A DNA stretch of 5,936 nucleotides, taken from the NCBI GenBank assembly GCA_030150085.1, contig JASLGJ010000358.1:1-5936 (forward strand), read 5' to 3'. Of the stretch, positions 1-5,693 are shown piece by piece. Both the position numbers and the translations under genes were made by a program. Position 1 is the first letter of the stretch; each line of letters starts with the position of its first letter. Under the pieces are notes generated by a model. It made no database searches, had not been told where the DNA came from, and saw only the letters and a list, made by a program, of their open reading frames with translations. Source of the stretch: Candidatus Elarobacter sp. GTDB taxonomy: Bacteria; Vulcanimicrobiota; Vulcanimicrobiia; Vulcanimicrobiales; Vulcanimicrobiaceae.

Positions 1-2
1 CG

Positions 3-1073
3 CAGGGCGCGCCGGCCGCTAGCGGTCCCTGGAACGGCGGCGACGTCCCGGTCGCCTTTCGCAGCAGCCGGCTCATGTCGCTCGCCGCCCGGGCCTTTCT
101 CGGCGCGCTCGGCGCCGCCCAGCGCGCGAAGGCATGGTATCCGGGCCTGAGCGATGCGGCGCGTACGAAGTGGAGCAATTTTCCCGCCGGCGCGTCGCCC
201 CGGCCCGGCGTCGCGCTCGGCGACCTCAGCGACGCTCAGCGCGTCTTGCTGCACGACCTGCTGTGCGCGTCGACGAGCAGCCAGGGCTATCACAAGATGA
301 CCGGCGCGATCCGGGCCGACGACGTCTTGCGCGACCTGGAGAACGGCAACGCGTTGTTCGGTGCCGCCAACTACTACGCCACGGTGTTCGGTTCTCCCGA
401 GGCCGCGAACTGGGCCTGGATGCTGACCGGACATCACATGAGCGCCGTTTTCACGGTTTCGGGCGACCGCACGGCCTTCACCCCGATGTTCACCGGGTCT
501 CAACCGCTCCAAGTTCCTACCGGTCTGCACGCCGGCTGGCGGGCTCTGCCCCGGGATGCCGGCCGCGCGAGCGCGCTGCTCGCGTCCCTCTCCGCCGACC
601 AAAAAGCGGTCGCCGTTCTCGGTACGAGCGCGCCGGGCGACGTCCTCGCCGGCCCGGGCCGCCAAGCGAGCCTGGCCAGTTTTCAAGGAATACCCGCGGG
701 GCAGCTCGGCGACGGGCAACAGCGCCTGCTGTGGCTGGTGGTGGAGGAGTTCGTTCGCAACGCCGACGTCGACGCCGCGGAGGCGCAGCTGGCGCTCGTC
801 CGGCGGAACTGGCGCGACACGCACTTCGCCTGGCAAGGTCCACCGCCCGATCCGGCGGCGCGCTATTATTTCCGGGTGCACGGTCCGCGCATTCTGGTCG
901 AGTACGACGTCCAGGAGCCCGTGACGAACAGCGGCGGCCACGTCCACGCGATCACTCGCGATCCCGTCAACGATTACGGCATGGACTGGTTGGGCTTGCA
1001 CTACCAAGAAGCGCCCGGACCCGCTGGTCCGGGCGGCCCAGGCGGCCCGGGAGGCGGCACCCACGGCGGGTGA
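3..1073 (+). CDS. DUF3500-family protein, 5' partial
   Basis: The frame is open to the left edge, so the true start probably lies outside the window. An ATG at 75 would give 332 residues, but no Shine-Dalgarno precedes it and the 24 codons before it are GC3-rich like the rest. Numbered from that ATG, the DUF3500 hallmarks run in order: an 'AARAFLGALGAAQRAKA' opening (4-20), 'GYHKMTGAIRADDVLRDLE' (71-89), 'YYATVFGSP' (100-108), 'WAWMLTGHHMSAVFTV' (113-128), 'TPMFTGSQP' (136-144), 'RNWRDTHFAWQG' (244-255), and 'GGHVHAITRDPVNDYG' (287-302). The family's function is not known. The recurring His residues (H120, H121, H250, H289, H291) could form a metal or catalytic site, which is inference. Secretion cannot be judged because the N terminus is missing. 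The protein ends in a Gly/Pro-rich tail. Sampled GC is lower (62-70%) than in the other genes (72-77%). It converges on the AI-2E-family gene with 12 bases between stops. Confidence 0.85.
   Translation, partial: QGAPAASGPWNGGDVPVAFRSSRLMSLAARAFLGALGAAQRAKAWYPGLSDAARTKWSNFPAGASPRPGVALGDLSDAQRVLLHDLLCASTSSQGYHKMTGAIRADDVLRDLENGNALFGAANYYATVFGSPEAANWAWMLTGHHMSAVFTVSGDRTAFTPMFTGSQPLQVPTGLHAGWRALPRDAGRASALLASLSADQKAVAVLGTSAPGDVLAGPGRQASLASFQGIPAGQLGDGQQRLLWLVVEEFVRNADVDAAEAQLALVRRNWRDTHFAWQGPPPDPAARYYFRVHGPRILVEYDVQEPVTNSGGHVHAITRDPVNDYGMDWLGLHYQEAPGPAGPGGPGGPGGGTHGG
1026..1052 (+). repeat. Three 9-bp repeats coding Gly-Pro-Gly
   Basis: Three imperfect 9-base units, ggtccgggc, ggcccaggc and ggcccggga, follow one another in frame at the 3' end of the DUF3500 gene. 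Each encodes Gly-Pro-Gly, and the protein then ends in Gly-Gly-Gly-Thr-His-Gly-Gly. This is a flexible, low-complexity tail lying after the last conserved family motif. It probably arose by slippage in GC-rich DNA. Confidence 0.6.
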
Positions 1074-1085
1074 CGCGCCGCAACG

Positions 1086-2228
1086 TCAGGGCTTGACGGC
1101 CTGATCGGCGCCGACGGGCTCGGGCGCGGGCGGGGCGAGGGTGCGCTCGCGGGTTTGCGCGATCAGGGCGCGGTCGGCCGCGTCGTCGGGGAACGCGCGG
1201 TCGATCACCACCCGCGCGATGCCGGCCAGCGGCACCGCGAGCAGCATGCCGAGCACGCCGTCGGCCTCCGCGCCGACCAAGATCGCCAGGAAGATCACCA
1301 GCGGCGTCACCCCGACGGCCTTGCCGATCACCACCGGGGTGAGGACGTGGCTCTGGATCTCGAACACGACCACGAACAGCGCCAGCACGATCAGCGCCTT
1401 CACCGGGCCGGCGGCGAAGAGCGCGACCAGGATCGCGGGGATCGCGCCGATGATCGGGCCGACCAGCGGCACGATGCTCGCGATGCCGGTGAACGCGCCC
1501 AGCAGCAGCGCGTACTTCACCCCGGTCAGCAGCAGGATCACCGTCGCGACGATCCCGACGAAGAGCGCTAGCAGCACCTGGCCGCGCACGAACCCGCCGA
1601 TGACCCGGTCGCAGTCGTCGATGAACGCCTGCGTGACGGCGCGCCGCGGGGGCGGCACGAGCCGCAGCGCCAGGGCCCGGATGCGCTCGACGTCGGTGAT
1701 GAAGAAGAACGCCAGCAGCAGGATCACGAAGCTGTCGATCAGCGCGCGCGCCGTGCCGGCCAGCACCCCGACCGCGTGCTCGCCGACGATCCCCGCCGCC
1801 GCGCCGGTCAAGGCGTCGACCCGGCCGGCGTACTGGGCCAGGATCCCGCGCAGGGCCGGTTCGATCGGCCCGATCACCGGCAGCGGCGCCGCGTCGGGGC
1901 TGACCTGCGACTTGGCCTGCGCGACGGTGGCGGGGAAGTCGTGCGCGAGCTGGGCGGCCTGCGCGGCCAGCAGCGGGGCGAGGCCGGCGACGGCCGCGCC
2001 GACGACCGCGATCAGCACCACGTACACCAGCAGCACCGCGATCCCGCGCGGCATCGAGCGCGCCAGCGGCTTGACCGCCGGGAACAAGAGGTAAGCGACC
2101 AGCACCGCGATGATGACGTCGGTCGTCACCGTGCGCACGCGCGCGAAGACGAGGTCGAGCATCCAGATCAGCACGCCGATGGCGACGATCAGGGCGACGG
2201 TCACGAGGGCGCGCAGCCTGGGGTTCAT
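1086..2228 (-). CDS. AI-2E family transporter (PerM/YdiK/TqsA-type)
   Basis: This is a 380-residue polytopic inner-membrane protein. Hydrophobic segments lie at about 7-26, 36-52, 62-84, 163-178, 214-236, 239-273, 276-291 and 306-340. A soluble stretch at about 88-160 sits between the third and fourth segments, as is usual in this family. Diagnostic motifs are 'SIVPLVGPIIGAIPAI' (251-266), 'QSHVLTPVVIGKAVGVTPL' (292-310) and 'GAEADGVLGMLLAVPLAG' (319-336). The length is typical. Known members have been linked to export of autoinducer-2 (TqsA) or to Na+/H+ antiport, and most are uncharacterised, so the substrate here is unknown. No luxS or quorum gene is visible nearby. The C-terminal 40 residues are a soluble Pro/Ala-rich tail. 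The ATG at 2226-2228 has no strong Shine-Dalgarno. It is divergent from the flavoprotein gene across 32 bases. Confidence 0.93.
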   Translation of the reverse strand: MNPRLRALVTVALIVAIGVLIWMLDLVFARVRTVTTDVIIAVLVAYLLFPAVKPLARSMPRGIAVLLVYVVLIAVVGAAVAGLAPLLAAQAAQLAHDFPATVAQAKSQVSPDAAPLPVIGPIEPALRGILAQYAGRVDALTGAAAGIVGEHAVGVLAGTARALIDSFVILLLAFFFITDVERIRALALRLVPPPRRAVTQAFIDDCDRVIGGFVRGQVLLALFVGIVATVILLLTGVKYALLLGAFTGIASIVPLVGPIIGAIPAILVALFAAGPVKALIVLALFVVVFEIQSHVLTPVVIGKAVGVTPLVIFLAILVGAEADGVLGMLLAVPLAGIARVVIDRAFPDDAADRALIAQTRERTLAPPAPEPVGADQAVKP

Positions 2229-2242
2229 AGCGAGCAGGCTTG

Positions 2243-2261
2243 TACCCGTGCGGCTCGGGTA
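2243..2261. promoter_or_regulatory. Candidate operator dyad between divergent genes
   Basis: A perfect 6-base inverted repeat, TACCCG (2243-2248) and CGGGTA (2256-2261), is separated by 7 bases. It fills much of the 32-base gap between the divergent transporter and flavoprotein starts, and its right arm runs into the first base of the chosen flavoprotein ATG. It could be a regulator half-site pair, or a small hairpin at the translation start. No -10 or -35 element is recognisable. In GC-rich DNA a dyad this short may be chance. Confidence 0.3.
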
Positions 2262-3643
2262 TGACCCCCGGCATGATCGAAGAGCGGCGCGACCTCGTCG
2301 TCATCGGCGCGGGGACGGCGGGGTTCACGGCCGCCGAGGCGGGGCGCGCGGCGGGGCGCGACGTCCTGCTGGTCACCGGCGACGAGGAGCTGGGCGGGAC
2401 CTGCATCCTGCGCGGCTGCATGCCGGCCAAGGCCGTGCTGGCCGCGGCGCAGATGGAGGGCGAGGTCGCCAAGGCGCACGACGTCGGGATCGAGACCGAG
2501 CCGATCCACGTCGACCTGCCGGCGATCGTGCGCCGCAAGCGCGCGCTGGTCGACTACTTCGCCGCCGACCGCGTCCACGAGCTGGAGGAGTACCCGCTCG
2601 CGCGGGGCGGGGCGCGCTTCGTCGCGCCCGACGCGATCGCCGTCGGCGAGCGCCGCATCGTCGCCGAGCGGTTCGTGATCGCGACCGGGGCGGCGGTCGA
2701 GCTGCCGCCGATCGACGGCTTGGCGGACGTGCCGACCATCACCAGCACCGGCGTGCTGGAGCTGGACGAGCTGCCGCGCCGCATCGCGGTGCTCGGGGGC
2801 GGCCCGATCGGCTGCGCCTTCGCGCAGTACTTCGCCCGCCTGGGCTCGCGCGTGACGCTGTTCCAGGACGCCCCCGAGCTGCTGCGCAACGAGGACCCCG
2901 ACGTCGCGACCGCGGTGCGCGCCTCGCTGGAACGCGACGGCGTCACGGTCGTGTGCGACGCCGACGTGCGCAGCGCGCGCCGCGACGGCGATGCGACCGT
3001 GCTGATCGCCGACACGCCGGACGGCGCGCACGGCGCGCGCTGCGACCTGGTGCTGGTCGCCACCAACCGCCGCCCGGCGGTTGCCGCGCTCGATCTCGCC
3101 GCGGGCGGAGTTGAGGGCGACCGCGCGCGCGGGATCGTCGTCGACGAGACGCTGCGCAGCGTCTCCAACCCGCGCGTCTACGCCGCGGGCGACGTGCTCG
3201 GGCGGCGCTGCCTGGTGCACAGCGCGGCCTACGCCGGCCGGCTCGCCGCGAGCAACGCCTTCGCCGCAACGCCCGAGCGCGTGCGCTGGGAGCGCTGGGA
3301 GGCGCACGCGCTCTACACCGCGCCGCAGATGGCGGTCGCCGGGCTCACCGAGCGCGAGTGCCGCGCGCACGGCATCGCCTACGACGCGGCGACGCTGCCC
3401 GCCAGCGAGGTCGGCAAGGCGCTCGTCTCCGACCAGGCGGAAGGCTTCGTGAAGATGCTGGCCCGGCGGGACGACGGCCGGGTGGTGGGGATCACGCTGG
3501 TCACCGACGACGCGATCGACCTGGCCGGCGAGGCCATCGCGCTGGTCGATCGCGGCGCGACCGCGCGCGAGATCGCCGAGATGCCGCACCTCCACCCGAC
3601 CATGAGCGAGCTGCTGGCGCGCGTCGCCGAGCAGCTCTGCTAG
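2261..3643 (+). CDS. Dihydrolipoamide dehydrogenase-like FAD disulfide oxidoreductase
   Basis: This is a class I pyridine nucleotide-disulfide oxidoreductase of 460 residues, normal for the family. It is predicted to pass electrons from NAD(P)H through FAD to a disulfide or similar substrate, or the reverse, in the cytosol. Visible in order: FAD-binding GAGTAG (16-21); redox-active Cys pair C48-ILRG-C53 followed by MPAK; ATGA (141-144); nucleotide-binding GGGPIG (179-184); second FAD motif YAAGD (307-311); and C-terminal dimerisation domain with HPTMSE, giving the catalytic His445 and Glu450. ATG 2261 was preferred over TTG 2240, which adds seven unlike residues and leaves only 11 bases to the divergent gene. 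ATG 2273 is also possible. No 2-oxoacid dehydrogenase E1/E2 genes are adjacent, so a housekeeping lipoamide role is unproven. Mercuric reductase is unlikely: there is no heavy-metal N-domain and no terminal Cys-Cys. Oddly, the family Glu after GGGPIG-C is Ala186. Residue 202, often Glu in NAD-specific enzymes, is Gln. Confidence 0.92.
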   Translation: MTPGMIEERRDLVVIGAGTAGFTAAEAGRAAGRDVLLVTGDEELGGTCILRGCMPAKAVLAAAQMEGEVAKAHDVGIETEPIHVDLPAIVRRKRALVDYFAADRVHELEEYPLARGGARFVAPDAIAVGERRIVAERFVIATGAAVELPPIDGLADVPTITSTGVLELDELPRRIAVLGGGPIGCAFAQYFARLGSRVTLFQDAPELLRNEDPDVATAVRASLERDGVTVVCDADVRSARRDGDATVLIADTPDGAHGARCDLVLVATNRRPAVAALDLAAGGVEGDRARGIVVDETLRSVSNPRVYAAGDVLGRRCLVHSAAYAGRLAASNAFAATPERVRWERWEAHALYTAPQMAVAGLTERECRAHGIAYDAATLPASEVGKALVSDQAEGFVKMLARRDDGRVVGITLVTDDAIDLAGEAIALVDRGATAREIAEMPHLHPTMSELLARVAEQLC

Positions 3644-5619
3644 GCCGGCCCGCCGCCTCCGCCCGCGCCCGCGCTGTTGTCGGCGTTGACGATGGTGAGC
3701 GCGCGCATGGCGACGGTCGGCGCGGCGCTGAGCACGGTGCGCAGCCCGCCCGGCTTGCCGTCGGCGCCGAGCAACTTGCGGTCGAAGGGGTAGCCCATGG
3801 GCTTGGCGTCGTTGTACTCGCGCCGGCCGGTCAGCCGGGCCTGGCGCCCGCAGTAGGAGACCGAGTGGCACTCGACCTCGTCGTGCTCGACGAGGTCGTC
3901 CTCGCCGTCGGTCAGCACCACCACCAGGCGAAAGGCCATCCCGGCGCCGGGCTTTCCGCGCGGCAGCAGCAGGCGGTAGGGCAGGCCGCAGTCGCACCAC
4001 GCGTTCTCCTCGCCCGGCACGAAGGCGTGGTCGTCCTCGTTGACGATCGCGGGCGCGCCGGCGTCGGCGACGCTCTTGCGGCGGATCACGGTCGAGTGCC
4101 AGCTCGGCCGGGCGACGACCGTCCTCGTTCCGGGTTCGATGGTGGCGGTGAACTTGTCCATCTCGATCATCCGCCGGCGCGCCTGCGGGTCGTCGCCGAA
4201 CAGCTCCTCGGCGACCAGGAACACCCGGAACATCGCCTTGCGCGCCGCGTGCGGGTCGGTGTTCTCGACCCGCAGGTAGTACACGAAGTGGTCTTCGAGC
4301 GCGAGCTTGCGCTCGCGCGTGGTGCCGTCGAACACGAGCTGCGTGCGCAGCACGTAGTCCGCCCCGAGCTCGCCGGGGTCGCGCCCCCACGCCGCGTCCG
4401 AGCCGAACGCCGCCGCGCCGTAGGCCTTGTAGTCCGCGCCGTTCGCGCCGGCGGTCTGCCACGGCACGACGATCAGGTCCGGGCTCTGCGCGCCGCCGCC
4501 GCCGGCCGCGCCCGCGAGCGTCTTGCGCACCTTCAGCGCGGCGTTGGCCGCGCTCAGGGCGAGCGTGTTGGCGGGCTGCGCCTCCTGCCAGGCGAACGCG
4601 ACGTCGTCGACCCGGCGGTGCCAGCGGTAGAACACCGGGTCGGTCATCGCGGTCGCGGTGCTGATCATCACCGCCGGCACCGGCGGCTGCGCGGCGAGAT
4701 CGGCGTAGCCGAGCAGTACGTGGCCTTGGTTGTGCAGGTTGCTGGGGCGCGGATCGTTCTCGCTCGCGGTGATGCCCTCGATGTCCGCCCCGAGCTGCTC
4801 GGCGCTGGCGTACCGCGTGCCCGCCACCCGGTCGAAGGCCGCCTTCTGCGCGCTCAGCGTGCGCGTGCCGGCCCAGGCCTGGGCGGGCAGAAAGCCGTCC
4901 GGGCGCGGGCTGAACGGCGGGTCGGTGAACACCTGGCGCACCCAGTACGGCACCGGCGTGCGGGGGACCGGGTCGTTCGCGTAGGCGTCGAACGTGGCGG
5001 CGTACGGCTGCACCGGTTCCAGGCCGACCGCGTGGCGATCGGTGTCGTAGCGCGCCAGCATCTGCTCGTGCATGTAGACGAACAGCTCGCCGTGGATCGG
5101 CGAGTCGCCGTCGACCCCGCCGGGATAGATGACGTGCCAGTGGTCGTGGTGGTCGCTCAGGTCGATGTCGTGCCGGAAGTAGTCCATGTCCGGCTCCGGC
5201 GACGGTTCCTCCGCTTCCTCGACCCCCGCCGCGAAGCCGCGCTCGGGCGCCGCCTGGGCCTCGCGCCGGCTCGCGATCTCGCGAAAGGTCGGGACGCGCA
5301 CCGCGACGTCGGGCGTGCGCGAGGCGAAGATCTTGAACGCGTGCTGCACCAGCGCGGGCCGGCGCCGTCCCAGCTCGCTCTCGACCGCGTCCATCACGGC
5401 GTGCCCGGCGGCCTCGCCGGAACTCGCCGCGGCGAGCGCGCCCAGCTCGTCGGCGAGCTGCTGCGCCTCGAGGATGTCGTCCCGGTCGAAGGGCGAGAAG
5501 GGCGCTTGCGGCGCGGCCGCGCTGGCCGCGAACCCCTCCCCGCCGGCCGCGCGGCTCGCGCCGGGATCGAGGAACAACCGGTCGACGCGGGCTTGAACCG
5601 ATGCGGCGTCGTCGTTCAT
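3640..5619 (-). CDS. Arthropod-type hemocyanin/prophenoloxidase-like type 3 copper protein
   Basis: The 659 residues match arthropod hemocyanin/prophenoloxidase in length and in three-domain order. The N-terminal helical domain (about 1-120) has 'PFSPFDRDDILEAQQLADEL' (40-59) and 'ALVQHAFKIF' (89-98). An acidic linker (123-147) follows. The copper domain has site A in 'YFRHDIDLSDHHDHWHVIYP' (147-166; ligands H158 and H162) with 'ELFVYMHEQMLARYD' (178-192; H184). Site B is in 'NLHNQGH' (294-300; H296 and H300) and 'TATAMTDPVFYRWHRRVDD' (321-339; H334). The C-terminal Ig-like domain carries 'MDKFTATIEPG', 'CDCGLPYRLLLPRG' (541-554) and 'YNDAKPMGYPFDR' (602-614). Cys542, 544, 584 and 590 reproduce the superfamily's two-disulfide pattern. 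All six copper ligands are present, so it should bind O2 and may oxidise phenols. A zinc hydrolase role, as in fungal AsqI-type cyclopenases, is an alternative. No signal peptide is seen, as in insect prophenoloxidases. It lies 74 bases downstream of a same-strand radical SAM gene. The tail is Gly-rich. Confidence 0.93.
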   Translation of the reverse strand: MNDDAASVQARVDRLFLDPGASRAAGGEGFAASAAAPQAPFSPFDRDDILEAQQLADELGALAAASSGEAAGHAVMDAVESELGRRRPALVQHAFKIFASRTPDVAVRVPTFREIASRREAQAAPERGFAAGVEEAEEPSPEPDMDYFRHDIDLSDHHDHWHVIYPGGVDGDSPIHGELFVYMHEQMLARYDTDRHAVGLEPVQPYAATFDAYANDPVPRTPVPYWVRQVFTDPPFSPRPDGFLPAQAWAGTRTLSAQKAAFDRVAGTRYASAEQLGADIEGITASENDPRPSNLHNQGHVLLGYADLAAQPPVPAVMISTATAMTDPVFYRWHRRVDDVAFAWQEAQPANTLALSAANAALKVRKTLAGAAGGGGAQSPDLIVVPWQTAGANGADYKAYGAAAFGSDAAWGRDPGELGADYVLRTQLVFDGTTRERKLALEDHFVYYLRVENTDPHAARKAMFRVFLVAEELFGDDPQARRRMIEMDKFTATIEPGTRTVVARPSWHSTVIRRKSVADAGAPAIVNEDDHAFVPGEENAWCDCGLPYRLLLPRGKPGAGMAFRLVVVLTDGEDDLVEHDEVECHSVSYCGRQARLTGRREYNDAKPMGYPFDRKLLGADGKPGGLRTVLSAAPTVAMRALTIVNADNSAGAGGGGGPA

Positions 5620-5624
5620 GGAAG

Positions 5625-5630
5625 TCTCCC
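5625..5630 (-). promoter_or_regulatory. Shine-Dalgarno for the hemocyanin-like gene
   Basis: On the minus strand GGGAGA lies five bases before the ATG at 5617-5619. It supports that ATG as the start of the 659-residue protein. It is the clearest ribosome-binding site in the window. Confidence 0.6.
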
Positions 5631-5632
5631 GG

Positions 5633-5672
5633 GGGCGAAGGCGGTTTCCCGCACTTCCGCCGCCGCTCGCCC
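5633..5672 (-). other. Intercistronic hairpin upstream of the hemocyanin-like gene
   Basis: An imperfect inverted repeat lies in the 74-base gap (5620-5693) between the radical SAM stop and the hemocyanin-like start. Bases 5633-5638 pair with 5667-5672 (6 bp), and 5640-5644 pair with 5660-5664 (5 bp). A 1/2-base internal loop separates the two helices and the terminal loop is 15 bases. No T-run follows on either strand, so it is not a standard intrinsic terminator. It ends two bases before the Shine-Dalgarno and could affect translation, mRNA processing or termination. No promoter is visible in the gap. Confidence 0.35.
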
Positions 5673-5693
5673 GCCCCTCCTGAGTTTACGGGC

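Noticed and set aside
1074..1085. Terminator between the convergent DUF3500 and transporter genes
   Set aside because: Only 12 bases are available, and there is no inverted repeat or T-run.
1141..2094. Plus-strand open frame of 317 codons within the transporter region
   Set aside because: It is a low-complexity Ser/Thr/Ala/Arg translation, antisense to a well-supported membrane protein.
2240..2260. TTG start giving seven more residues on the flavoprotein
   Set aside because: It has no Shine-Dalgarno, leaves 11 bases to the divergent gene, and the added residues (including Cys and Pro) do not resemble family N termini.
2261..3643. Mercuric reductase (MerA)
   Set aside because: There is no N-terminal metal-binding domain and no C-terminal Cys-Cys pair, only a single terminal Cys. 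No mer genes are adjacent.
3643..3650. GGCCGGCC palindrome just past the flavoprotein stop as a terminator
   Set aside because: It is too short to form a stable stem-loop, has no T-run, and is coding for the end of the hemocyanin-like protein.
2225..4462. A 745-codon open frame on the minus strand across the flavoprotein gene and part of the hemocyanin-like gene
   Set aside because: It is antisense or out of frame to two genes with clear family motifs. Its translation is Arg/Ala/Gly-rich with no recognisable domain, as expected of stop-poor GC-rich DNA.
5616..5654. Twelve-residue GTG-started mini-ORF whose TGA overlaps the hemocyanin-like ATG as ATGA
   Set aside because: It has no convincing ribosome-binding site and an unremarkable peptide, and the overlap is easily chance.
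5676..5681. Strong AGGAGG on the minus strand in the gap after the radical SAM stop
   Set aside because: No ATG, GTG or TTG lies at a usable distance downstream. The nearest GTG is more than 20 bases away.
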